Under the pieces are notes generated by a model. The model was not told where the DNA came from. It worked only from the letters and a program-made list of their open reading frames with translations, and ran no database searches. 64,000 bases of DNA from Ectobacillus panaciterrae DSM 19096 (lineage in GTDB: Bacteria; Bacillota; Bacilli; Bacillales; Bacillaceae_G): contig NZ_KE387246.1 of the NCBI RefSeq assembly GCF_000430785.1, positions 62,001-126,000 on the forward strand, written 5' to 3'. A program made the position numbers and the translations under genes. Of this stretch, positions 8,602-17,193 are shown piece after piece (within the stretch, counting starts at the first letter, position 1; the number at the start of each line of letters is the position of its first letter).

Positions 8602-9802
8602 ATTATGGAAGCAGCGGTTTGCATTATATCTAAAGGAAATTCGGACATACAGTAAATATATTTTTAACGATCATATAAGCATTGTGCTCATTTTTGCGCT
8701 CGGGATTGGCACATTTTATTATCGGCAATGGCTTGAAACGTTAACGCCGGCATTTCCTGCCGCGTTCATCATTGCAGCCGTATTTGCCATTATTTTAACA
8801 GCCGGTTCGATACAAACGCTGCTAAAGCCGGCCGATCTTGTGTTTCTTCTGCCGCTTGAAGAAAAGCTGAAGCCGTACTTTGGCAGAGCATTTCGCTTTT
8901 CGTACATCGTGCAGCTTTACATCATCGGAATGATTGGCGCAGCTTTTGCACCGTTATATTTGAAGCAACTGAATGAATCTGGTTCATATGTATTGCTGCT
9001 TGTGCTTATAGCGCTCGTAAAGCTATGGAACCTATTGTCTGCATGGGAAAGCGCGCACGATATGGACGGAAAAGTGCGGCTGTATGATTGGCTGCTCCGG
9101 CTTGGCGTAAACTTTTTGTTTGTGTATTTTTTAACGGCCGGATTCTCTATTGTATACCCGGGTAGCATGATTGTTGTGATGCTTGTGTATTTTCTCCTTT
9201 TACAAAGAAAAGAGGCAAAAAAGGGATTACACTGGGAGCATCTTATTGATGAAGAAGGCAGAAAAATGCTTTTGTTTTATCGGATAGCCAATTTGTTTAC
9301 GGACGTGCCTGCACTGAAGGAACGGGTGCAGCGGAGAAAGTGGCTTGACGGTATTGCGAGCCTTGTTCCGTTTCACCAAAAAAACGCATATTCATATTTA
9401 TATATCCGAACGTTTTTGCGCTCAGGAAATTACTTAGGGCTGTTTCTCCGTTTGCTTATATTGGGAAGTATACTTATTTATTTTGTCCCATTCCTTTATG
9501 GGCGTTTATTTATAAGCATATTGTTTTTGTATTTAATGGGCTATCAAACATTAAGCTTATGGAAGCAGCATCGTTTTAAGCTTTGGCTCAGCCTGTACCC
9601 GCTGCAGGAAGAAGATAAAATGCGCTCGTTTTTACAGCTGCTTGTAAGTCTTCTGTTCGTTAGCAGCGCCGTATTTGCGACAGTGTTTGCATTTGGAACG
9701 AAAGAGTGGGTCATGGCTGGTTTGCTGCTGCTTTGCAATGTCGTAGTGAGCTATATATTTACATACGGATATGGAAAAAGAAAAATTCAAAACCTCTTGT
9801 AG
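8588..9802 (+). CDS. ecsB: ABC transporter permease EcsB
   Basis: Membrane partner of EcsA. 404 residues with several hydrophobic segments, e.g. HISIVLIFALGIGTFYY, AFIIAAVFAIILTAG and a C-terminal group ending WVMAGLLLLCNVVVSYIF. The ATG at 8588 (MNAIELWKQRF) is chosen over upstream in-frame ATGs because it follows GGAAGAAG and gives the usual overlap with ecsA; the longer reading would be non-homologous. The last codons lie inside a terminator hairpin. Confidence 0.93.
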   Translation: MNAIELWKQRFALYLKEIRTYSKYIFNDHISIVLIFALGIGTFYYRQWLETLTPAFPAAFIIAAVFAIILTAGSIQTLLKPADLVFLLPLEEKLKPYFGRAFRFSYIVQLYIIGMIGAAFAPLYLKQLNESGSYVLLLVLIALVKLWNLLSAWESAHDMDGKVRLYDWLLRLGVNFLFVYFLTAGFSIVYPGSMIVVMLVYFLLLQRKEAKKGLHWEHLIDEEGRKMLLFYRIANLFTDVPALKERVQRRKWLDGIASLVPFHQKNAYSYLYIRTFLRSGNYLGLFLRLLILGSILIYFVPFLYGRLFISILFLYLMGYQTLSLWKQHRFKLWLSLYPLQEEDKMRSFLQLLVSLLFVSSAVFATVFAFGTKEWVMAGLLLLCNVVVSYIFTYGYGKRKIQNLL

Positions 9803-9818
9803 ATACAGGAGGTTTTTT
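9789..9818 (+). terminator. Terminator overlapping the 3' end of ecsB
   Basis: AACCTC-TTGTA pairs with TACAG-GAGGTT and is followed by TTTTTT. Confidence 0.8.
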
Positions 9819-9838
9819 ACCGAAAAGGAAGTGAAACC

Positions 9839-10564
9839 ATGACAGACTATGAACGTTTCGTAAGCTATGAGCTGACAAAGTGGAAGCAGGAAATGATAAA
9901 GGAGTCGTCTCTTATGAATCGTTTGTCCAAAAAAGTACAAACGAAAATGCAGGAGCTCATTCCAGAAAAAGCACATAAGATTCTAACGGAAACAATCAAG
10001 AAAATGGTACAGGCGATTGTCGTCGGCTCGGATTTTATTCAGCCGGTTTTAAAGGATAAAAGCTTAACTTTGCAGCAGCGCGACGAGCGAGTAAGAAAAA
10101 AGATAGAGGATTACAAAAAGATTGCTGCAGTAGAAGGTGCCGGCACGGGTGCCGGCGGTATTTTACTTGGTCTCGCCGATTTTCCGCTTTTGCTGACAAT
10201 TAAAATTAAGTTTCTTTTTGACGCAGCGACTTTATATGGCTATGATACAAGCAAAGAAGAAGAACGTATTTTTTTGTTGCACATCTTTCAGCTTGCGTTT
10301 TCAAGCGACGAGCATCGCCGCGAGGTATTCCAAATCATAGAAAACTGGGAAACGCATACAGAAAAAGAACAGCATGTAGATTGGCGGAAGTTTCAGCAAG
10401 AATACCGCGATTACATTGACTTGGCCAAAATGCTTCAGCTTGTTCCTTTTATTGGAGCTGCGGTTGGGGCATATGCGAACTATAATTTATTGGACCGCCT
10501 CGGAGAAGTTACGATGAAGTGTTATCAGTTACGATGGGTACAGGAGCAAAAGGAGCAGGGTTAG
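9839..10564 (+). CDS. EcsC family protein
   Basis: 241 residues matching the EcsC-type family: a basic helical N-terminus, a central AVEGAGTGAGGILLGLADFPLLL segment (about residues 97-120) that is conserved in the family, and a C-terminal LQLVPFIGAAVGAYANYNLLD. In B. subtilis ecsC follows ecsB; here a terminator separates them, so it may be transcribed on its own. Function unknown. AAGGAAG precedes the ATG. Confidence 0.85.
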   Translation: MTDYERFVSYELTKWKQEMIKESSLMNRLSKKVQTKMQELIPEKAHKILTETIKKMVQAIVVGSDFIQPVLKDKSLTLQQRDERVRKKIEDYKKIAAVEGAGTGAGGILLGLADFPLLLTIKIKFLFDAATLYGYDTSKEEERIFLLHIFQLAFSSDEHRREVFQIIENWETHTEKEQHVDWRKFQQEYRDYIDLAKMLQLVPFIGAAVGAYANYNLLDRLGEVTMKCYQLRWVQEQKEQG

Positions 10565-10581
10565 CCTGCTCCTTTTGTCTT
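10547..10581 (+). terminator. Terminator of the EcsC-family gene
   Basis: CAAAAGGAGCAGG pairs with CCTGCTCCTTTTG around a short loop that contains the stop codon. Confidence 0.85.
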
Positions 10582-10590
10582 GAATAAAAA

Positions 10591-10620
10591 GCGCCTGAAC
10601 GAGCCGGCTCCGCTTTTCAT
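10591..10620 (-). repeat. Family-1 hairpin repeat, truncated copy
   Basis: Only the outer terminus (reverse complement of AGCGGAGCCGGCTCGTTCAG) is present, immediately before a full copy. The same partial-plus-full arrangement recurs at 44744-44880. Confidence 0.75.
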
Positions 10621-10744
10621 GATGTCCAGCTCCACCGGCTAGGCGCTGCCGTCCAAGAACCTCCGCCGCAAAAAAGCAAAAAGACGCTTTTTAGGGCGGA
10701 GAACCTTGGTCTCTGCGCCTGAACGAGCCGGTTCCGCTTTTCTT
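10621..10744 (-). repeat. Family-1 hairpin repeat, copy c
   Basis: Full element in minus orientation, from GATGTCCAGCTCCACC to GTTCCGCTTTTCTT. It truncates the remnant coding frame at 10745-10958. Confidence 0.85.
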
Positions 10745-10958
10745 GGTATTTCTCGGGAAATGTCTAAATATGAAAAGCTGTGACGAATGACGGCTTGTGC
10801 TTTAGAAAATCGCTTTTGCAACCGCTCAGCTTCTTTCTGGACAAAATCTCAAGTTACTCGGTAAGTTTCTCGCAACTCTTCAAGTTGATGGGAGACTGGT
10901 TCTATTTGTTGTTCTAACTCTTTATTCGCTTGTTGGTTTTCTCATCCTTGTTAGTCAT
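10745..10958 (-). pseudogene. Remnant of a coiled-coil protein gene
   Basis: ATG at 10958 with GAGGAAG upstream reads MTNKDEKTN and then shifts frame. The following frame gives ANKELEQQIEPVSHQLEELR, then a TGA after ETYRVT, and continues as DFVQKEAERLQKRFSKAQ and IRHSFSYLDISREI before running into the family-1 repeat. One frameshift, one in-frame stop and loss of the 3' end are visible. The original was a helical, charged protein; I do not recognise the family. Confidence 0.65.
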
Positions 10959-11231
10959 GTTGCTTCCTCTTCTCTTTAGGTAACGAGCGTATATTCTGTT
11001 TTTGTTATGCCGTACAGAGAGAAAGAAATTCCACAATCAGGTTATATATGAAAGGAAAAAATTTATAAAGACCGAAAAAACATCGGAGCAAGCCCAAGAG
11101 GTTTTTTCGGTCTAGAATCTATAACAAGTCTTATTTGATTTTCTTACAAAAAAGCTTGCCCTATGGTACATAAAGGAAACTATACTTCAAATACTAAGTA
11201 TAACCATCATTTGGAAAAGGGGGTCGCCGCA
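10959..11231. other. Leader region of pbpF with a long inverted repeat
   Basis: No further gene. AGACCGAAAAAAC at 11069-11081 pairs perfectly over 13 bp with GTTTTTTCGGTCT at 11101-11113, leaving a 19-base loop. There is no T-tail, so it could be a leader hairpin for pbpF rather than a classical terminator. Confidence 0.6.
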
Positions 11232-13349
11232 TTGAAAAAAGGAGCATTCATCGCAGGAGGTGCTGCACTCATTTTCTTAACAGCATGTATTGGATATTTC
11301 TTCATTATCTTTTTAGGGGATTTTATTATAGATGAAAAGAAGCTTGTGCTAAATTCTACGTCGCGCATTGTAGACGAGCAAGGAAATGAAATTGCTAAAA
11401 TGTATGTGGAGAATCGGGAATTAGTATCTATTGATCAAATCCCGTCTCACGTGCAGAAGGCATTTTTGGCAGCGGAGGATACGAGATTTTATGAGCATCA
11501 CGGAATAGACATTGCGTCCTTAGTCCGGGCTCTTTATAAAGACATTCTGACAAGAAGCAAAGCGGAAGGTGCAAGCACCATTACACAACAGTTAGCGAAA
11601 AACGTATTTTTGACAAATGAAAAAACATGGCTACGAAAGACGAAGGAAATGATTATCGCACTGAATTTAGAACGGCGTTATACAAAGCAGCAGCTTCTGG
11701 AAATGTACTTGAATCAAGTATATTTCGGACATGGTGTCTACGGCATGCAATCGGCAGCCGCGTTTTACTTTCAAAAAGAACCGCAAAGTTTGACGGTTGC
11801 AGAAGGAGCATTACTTGCCGGCATGATGAAGGCGCCGAATGCGTATTCTCCAATTCTGCATGCGGAAAAGGGCAAGGAGCGTCGAAATCTCGTATTGTCT
11901 CTTATGCATAAGCAAGGATTTCTGACTGCTGAAGAAACGGTCCGTTACCAAGGGAAAACATTGTCTTTACATGTGCAAGCACTAAAGAAAGAGCAAGCGT
12001 TTGTCCCATATATTGATATGGTGTTCCAGGAAGCCGCAGACGTATACGGTTTATCGTACGAAGAGGTGCTGCGCGGGGGCTATACGTTCGTTGTGACATT
12101 GGATTCAGCTATGCAAAAAAAGGCATATAAATTATTTCAGGATGATCAAAACTTTCCTAAGAAAAGCGCCGAGGTCGAAGGAGCTTTTGTGCTCATGGAC
12201 AGCAAAAGCGGAGGCATTAAAGCTGCGATTGGCGGCAGGAACTATGTGCCGCGGGGGTGGAATCGGGTGTATATGAAGCGGCAGCCGGGTTCAGTGCTGA
12301 AGCCGCTGCTTGTATACGGACCAGCTTTAGAAACGAAGAAATATAAGCCTTACTCTCTTCTTGCGAATGAAAAGCAATCCTTTGCCGGTTATATTCCGCG
12401 CAATTATAACGAACAGTATTCTAAAGAAATCACCATGTATGATGCGATTAAAGAATCAGCAAATGTTCCGGCTGTATGGCTGCTTAATGAAATCGGCATG
12501 GAGACTGGCAAAACGTACTTGGAAAAAGGGAATGTAGCAATTGAAGAGGATGGGTTAAGCGCTGCATTAGGAGGTTTAAAAGAAGGGATTTCTCCTCTGG
12601 AGCTTGTGAAAATGTATCGGGCTTTCGTGGAAGAAGGAAATATTGTGGAGCCGCACGTAATCGAAAAGATTGTGAACAGAAAGGATGAGGTCATCGCAAA
12701 AGCGTCTCAAAAGGAGACAAAAATCTTTTCTGAGCAAACCGCATGGTATATGACACGCATGCTCGAAGGAGCTGTAAAAGAGGGAACGGCACAAGCCGGA
12801 AGCTATGAAGGAGCGCTCGCGGGAAAAACAGGAACAACTTCTCTTCCGAATCAGGATAATGGGGCAAAAGATGCATGGTTTGTCGGCTATACGCCGACGA
12901 TGGTAGGGGCTCTTTGGATGGGGTACGACCGGACAGATGCGTCGCATTATCTCGAAGGCGGCAGCAGCTATCCGACGAAACTGTTTAAAAAGATTTTAAC
13001 AAGCGCCCATACAGAAGCATTCGCCTCCTTTAAAAAGCCAAAAGGAGTGAAAAACGTAGGCGAACCGATTCGTCTTGAGAAATTAGAAAGTGTACAAGCG
13101 AAGCTGACCTTTACGCCGCTTGGATTATTTACTGCGAAGCTGACTTGGAAGCCGCTCGCGGATAAACGGATACAGTACCGCATTTATAAAGCAGAAGGAG
13201 ATTCTCAATCTGTAGTCGGCACCGTAACTGGAAAAGGGGAGTATCGTATCAAGTATATTAACGTCTTTTCTGTTCCTAATTTTTATGTAGCTCCTTACAA
13301 TCCACAAACGGAGCGAGAAGGCGAAAGAACGAAGGCGCAGAAGCCGTGA
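11232..13349 (+). CDS. pbpF: Class A penicillin-binding protein 1F
   Basis: Bifunctional peptidoglycan transglycosylase/transpeptidase on the outer face of the membrane. One N-terminal anchor (GAALIFLTACIGYFFIIFLG); glycosyltransferase motifs EDTRFYEHHGID and ASTITQQLAKN; transpeptidase Ser in PGSVLKP (codon at 12291), SAN in KESANVPAV and GKTGTT (about 12822). Very similar to B. subtilis PbpF throughout, including its location upstream of hemE. The TTG at 11232 is preferred: AAAAGGGGG sits 8 bases before it, while the in-frame ATG at 11163 has no clear site. This gives 705 residues; 728 is possible. Confidence 0.93.
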   Translation: MKKGAFIAGGAALIFLTACIGYFFIIFLGDFIIDEKKLVLNSTSRIVDEQGNEIAKMYVENRELVSIDQIPSHVQKAFLAAEDTRFYEHHGIDIASLVRALYKDILTRSKAEGASTITQQLAKNVFLTNEKTWLRKTKEMIIALNLERRYTKQQLLEMYLNQVYFGHGVYGMQSAAAFYFQKEPQSLTVAEGALLAGMMKAPNAYSPILHAEKGKERRNLVLSLMHKQGFLTAEETVRYQGKTLSLHVQALKKEQAFVPYIDMVFQEAADVYGLSYEEVLRGGYTFVVTLDSAMQKKAYKLFQDDQNFPKKSAEVEGAFVLMDSKSGGIKAAIGGRNYVPRGWNRVYMKRQPGSVLKPLLVYGPALETKKYKPYSLLANEKQSFAGYIPRNYNEQYSKEITMYDAIKESANVPAVWLLNEIGMETGKTYLEKGNVAIEEDGLSAALGGLKEGISPLELVKMYRAFVEEGNIVEPHVIEKIVNRKDEVIAKASQKETKIFSEQTAWYMTRMLEGAVKEGTAQAGSYEGALAGKTGTTSLPNQDNGAKDAWFVGYTPTMVGALWMGYDRTDASHYLEGGSSYPTKLFKKILTSAHTEAFASFKKPKGVKNVGEPIRLEKLESVQAKLTFTPLGLFTAKLTWKPLADKRIQYRIYKAEGDSQSVVGTVTGKGEYRIKYINVFSVPNFYVAPYNPQTEREGERTKAQKP

Positions 13350-13566
13350 AACAACAGATTGTATGGTATAATGAATTTTGTGAAAATAGGCGCATTTTAC
13401 GTTTAAATCAGCTATTTCTAAAGCTTTTGGGCATGAAAAGTGTCAATTTATTGAACATGAAGGTTTCTCTATGCAATTCATTCTATAAAAAGGTATAGTA
13501 GAAAAGGATACTTAACGAAACTATCATGTATGTTTATATAACAGTTTATGAAGGGAGACAGGGGTT
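13350..13566. other. pbpF-hemE intergenic region
   Basis: No gene and no convincing terminator. A possible -10 (TATAGT, near 13495) lies about 70 bases before hemE, without a convincing -35. The haem operon promoter is probably in this region. Confidence 0.35.
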
Positions 13567-14613
13567 TTGGTACGACAATTTAATGATACATTTATAAGGG
13601 CTTGCAAAGGGGAGCAAACTGATTATGTGCCTGTTTGGTATATGAGGCAGGCTGGACGTTCCCAGCCCGAATACCGCAAGATAAAAGAAAAATATTCTCT
13701 CTTTGAAATCACGCATCAGCCTGAGCTTTGTGCATATGTAACGAAGCTTCCGGTAGACCAATATAACGTCGATGCAGCAATTTTATACAAAGATATTATG
13801 TCACCGCTTCCATCTATTGGAGTGGATGTAGATATTAAAGCCGGAATCGGACCTGTTATAAGCAACCCGATCCGTTCCTTGCAGGATGTAGAAAAGCTTG
13901 GCGAAATTCATCCGGAAGACGATGTTCCATACGTATTGGAAACAATCCGGTTATTAACAGAAGAAATGCTGGAGGTTCCGCTGATCGGATTTGCAGGCGC
14001 ACCGTTTACGCTTGCAAGCTACATGATTGAGGGCGGCCCTTCCCGTAATTATAATAAAACAAAATCCTTTATGTATGCGGAGCCGAAAGCATGGTTCGCT
14101 CTTATGGAGAAGCTTGCGGATACGACAATCACGTATGTGAAAGCACAAATAAACGCAGGCGCGAAAGCTATCCAAATTTTCGATTCTTGGGTAGGCGCAT
14201 TGAACGTTGCCGATTATCGCACGTATATTAAGCCGACGATGGAACGTATTTTCTCCGAGCTTCGTGTAATGAATGTGCCTCTTATTATGTTCGGAGTAGG
14301 CGCAAGTCATTTGGCAAACGAATGGCACGATCTGCCGCTTGATGTCGTAGGCTTGGACTGGCGTTTGTCGATACAAGAAGCGCGTGCACGCGGCATTCAA
14401 AAAGCAGTGCAAGGAAACCTGGATCCTGCTATTTTGCTTTGCCCGTGGGAAGAAATCGAAGCGCGCGCGAAAGCGATTCTCGATCAAGGCATGAAGAATC
14501 CGGGGTATGTCTTCAACCTTGGACACGGCGTATTCCCGGAGGTTTTGCCGGAAACATTGCAGCGTTTAACTGCATTTATTCATGAATATTCCGCACAGCA
14601 GCTTAAGAAATAA
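13567..14613 (+). CDS. hemE: Uroporphyrinogen decarboxylase
   Basis: Converts uroporphyrinogen III to coproporphyrinogen III. 348 residues carrying the N-terminal signature [11 protein letters not shown], the substrate-site segment [17 protein letters not shown] and the C-terminal [10 protein letters not shown]. Starts with TTG after AGGGAG at 13552. First gene of a tight hemE-hemH-hemY operon (17 bp to hemH). Confidence 0.97.
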   Translation: MVRQFNDTFIRACKGEQTDYVPVWYMRQAGRSQPEYRKIKEKYSLFEITHQPELCAYVTKLPVDQYNVDAAILYKDIMSPLPSIGVDVDIKAGIGPVISNPIRSLQDVEKLGEIHPEDDVPYVLETIRLLTEEMLEVPLIGFAGAPFTLASYMIEGGPSRNYNKTKSFMYAEPKAWFALMEKLADTTITYVKAQINAGAKAIQIFDSWVGALNVADYRTYIKPTMERIFSELRVMNVPLIMFGVGASHLANEWHDLPLDVVGLDWRLSIQEARARGIQKAVQGNLDPAILLCPWEEIEARAKAILDQGMKNPGYVFNLGHGVFPEVLPETLQRLTAFIHEYSAQQLKK

Positions 14614-14630
14614 GCAGGAAGGAGACGAGT

Positions 14631-15569
14631 ATGAAAAAGAGAATGGGATTGCTTGTTATGGCATACGGAACTCCTTACAAAGAGGAGGATATTGAACGTT
14701 ATTATACGCACATTCGCAGAGGCAGAAAACCGAGCCCGGAAATGCTTGAAGAACTGACAGAGCGATATCGTGCAATCGGCGGTATTTCTCCTCTTGCCAA
14801 AATTACGCTCGAGCAGGCAGAAAAGCTGGAACAAAAGTTAAATGAAATGCAGGATGATATTGAATTTAAAATGTACTTGGGCTTAAAGCATATCGAACCG
14901 TTTGTAGAAGATGCCGTTGGACAAATGAAGGAAGACGGCATTGAAGAAGCGATCAGTCTTGTGCTGGCGCCTCATTACTCTACGTTCAGCGTAAAATCTT
15001 ATAACGGACGAGCAAAAGAAGAATCGGCAAAAATCGATGGTCCGGTTATTTATGATATTGAAAGCTGGTATAAAGAATCAAAATTTATCGCATACTGGGC
15101 AAATCAAGTAAAAGAAACATATGCAAAAATGACAGAAGAAGAACGTGCAAAGGCTGTTTTAATTGTATCTGCGCACAGCTTACCGGAGAAAATCATCGCG
15201 CTTGGTGATCCGTATCCAAAGCAGCTGGAAGAGACAGCGCAGCTTATCGTTGAAGCAGCAGGTGTTGAACGCTACGCAGTAGGCTGGCAGAGCGCAGGCA
15301 ATACGCCAGACCCGTGGATTGGACCTGATGTACAAGATTTAACGTTTGATCTTCATGAAGAGCACGGTTATAAAGCGTTTGTTTACATTCCAGTCGGATT
15401 TGTGGCGGAGCACTTAGAAGTGTTATACGACAACGATATCGAGTGCAAGGCAGTAACAGATAAAATTGGTGCAAGCTATTATCGTCCTGAGATGCCGAAC
15501 GCACAGGAAGAGTTCGTAGAGTGCTTGGCAGAAACAGTGATGAAAAAAGCTATTCAAATTTGCGAATAG
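14631..15569 (+). CDS. hemH: Coproporphyrin III ferrochelatase
   Basis: Inserts iron into coproporphyrin III (Firmicute haem branch). 312 residues; the metal-site His lies in [10 protein letters not shown] and the conserved Glu in [15 protein letters not shown]-terminus [16 protein letters not shown] is as in B. subtilis. AAGGAGA precedes the ATG. Confidence 0.97.
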   Translation: MKKRMGLLVMAYGTPYKEEDIERYYTHIRRGRKPSPEMLEELTERYRAIGGISPLAKITLEQAEKLEQKLNEMQDDIEFKMYLGLKHIEPFVEDAVGQMKEDGIEEAISLVLAPHYSTFSVKSYNGRAKEESAKIDGPVIYDIESWYKESKFIAYWANQVKETYAKMTEEERAKAVLIVSAHSLPEKIIALGDPYPKQLEETAQLIVEAAGVERYAVGWQSAGNTPDPWIGPDVQDLTFDLHEEHGYKAFVYIPVGFVAEHLEVLYDNDIECKAVTDKIGASYYRPEMPNAQEEFVECLAETVMKKAIQICE

Positions 15570-15593
15570 AAGCAGCAAGAGGAGGAAGTGATT

Positions 15594-17015
15594 GTGACGC
15601 AAAAGGTAGTAATTATCGGCGGAGGCATTACGGGGCTTACAGCAGCTTATTATTTGCAAAAAGAAATACGAGAGCGCGGACTTGATATTGAAACGCTGCT
15701 GATCGAAGCTTCCGGACGCCTTGGCGGAAAAGTGCAAACGGAAAAGCATGATGGATTCATTATCGAAAGAGGACCGGATTCGTTTTTAGAGCGGAAAACA
15801 AGTGCGGGGCGCTTAGCGCGAGAGGTTGGCTTGGGCAATCAGCTTGTCAATAATACGGCCGGAAAATCATATGTGCTTGTAAACAACAAGCTGCACGGCA
15901 TTCCGCAAGGATCGATGATGGGAATTCCGACTCAAATTACACCTTTTCTTTTCTCAGGATTGTTTTCTCCTCTTGGAAAAGCAAGAGCAGGCTTTGATTT
16001 TGTGCTGCCGCGCTCCAAAGCGGCAGACGATCAATCGCTTGGACATTTCTTTCGGAGACGTCTCGGCAACCAAGTGGTAGAAAATTTGATTGAACCGCTG
16101 CTGTCGGGTATTTATGCAGGAGACATCGATCAAATGAGTTTAATGTCTACCTTCCCGCAGTTTCATGAAGTGGAACAAAAGCATAGAAGCATTGTGCTCG
16201 GTATGAAAACGATAGCTCCAAAGACGCTGAAATCCGCTCGGCCTAAAGGCATCTTTCAAACGCTCACAGAAGGTTTGGAAGCTTTAGTAGAAGCGGTTGA
16301 AGAACGATTGGAACGAGGAACCGTTTTAAAAAGCACACGTGTGGAAAAGGTAACAAAGATAGAGAGCATTTATAAGATTGCATTAAGCAACGGCAAAGAA
16401 ATAGAGGCGGATACAATTATCGCAGCCGCACCTCATAAAACATTGCCTTCCATGTTTGCGCAATATAACGAGTTTCAGTTTTTCCGGACGATTCCGGCTA
16501 CGACTGTAGCAAATGTCGCTTTGGCGTTTCCTGAAGAGGCCATCAAACGTGATATTGAAGGTACAGGCTTCGTCGTATCGCGCAACAGCGATTTTGCAAT
16601 TACTGCGTGTACGTGGACGCATAAAAAATGGCCGCATACAACACCTGCAGGAAAAGTATTGCTGCGCTGTTACGTAGGAAGACCCGGCGAAGAAGAAATC
16701 GTAGAAAAATCCGATGAAGAAATTATTGGTATTGTGCTTCGTGATTTAAAGAAAACGATGGACATTGATGCTGCACCTGAATTTGCGGTTGTAAGCCGCT
16801 GGAAAGAAGCGATGCCGCAGTACACAGTCGGACATAAACAAAGAATGGCAAAGCTTCAGGCGTTTATGGACCGCGAGCTTCCGGGTGTATATTTAGCAGG
16901 AAGCTCTTACAGCGGGGCAGGACTGCCGGATTGCATTGATCAAGGTGAAAATTCCGTTCAAAAGGTTCTCGAATATTTATCTAAACAAACTGAGCAGCAA
17001 GAAGCTGTATTATAA
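15594..17015 (+). CDS. hemY: Coproporphyrinogen III oxidase (HemY/CgoX, FAD-dependent)
   Basis: Oxidises coproporphyrinogen III to coproporphyrin III in the Firmicute pathway. FAD-binding motif VVIIGGGITGLTAAYYL at the N-terminus; C-terminal LAGSSYSGAGLPDCIDQG. The GTG at 15594 fits the AGGAGG at 15580-15585 better than the GTG at 15588, giving 473 residues. Third gene of the operon, closed by a terminator. Confidence 0.95.
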   Translation: MTQKVVIIGGGITGLTAAYYLQKEIRERGLDIETLLIEASGRLGGKVQTEKHDGFIIERGPDSFLERKTSAGRLAREVGLGNQLVNNTAGKSYVLVNNKLHGIPQGSMMGIPTQITPFLFSGLFSPLGKARAGFDFVLPRSKAADDQSLGHFFRRRLGNQVVENLIEPLLSGIYAGDIDQMSLMSTFPQFHEVEQKHRSIVLGMKTIAPKTLKSARPKGIFQTLTEGLEALVEAVEERLERGTVLKSTRVEKVTKIESIYKIALSNGKEIEADTIIAAAPHKTLPSMFAQYNEFQFFRTIPATTVANVALAFPEEAIKRDIEGTGFVVSRNSDFAITACTWTHKKWPHTTPAGKVLLRCYVGRPGEEEIVEKSDEEIIGIVLRDLKKTMDIDAAPEFAVVSRWKEAMPQYTVGHKQRMAKLQAFMDRELPGVYLAGSSYSGAGLPDCIDQGENSVQKVLEYLSKQTEQQEAVL

Positions 17016-17017
17016 AA

Positions 17018-17048
17018 CGAAAGCATCCTGCGGAAGGATGCTTTTTAT
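17018..17048 (+). terminator. Terminator of hemEHY
   Basis: AGCATCCT pairs with AGGATGCT, followed by TTTTTAT. Confidence 0.85.
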
Positions 17049-17193
17049 GTTCAAATTTTAAGTTTTTTAAAAAATTGTAAATTTATAACAATATTCTTTT
17101 TTCGTTATAAAAGAATGATATTATATAAAGGCCGGTTAAAAAACTGGAAATTTTGCAAGGAAAAGGAATAGCCTTGCTTAAGGGGGAGAAAAT

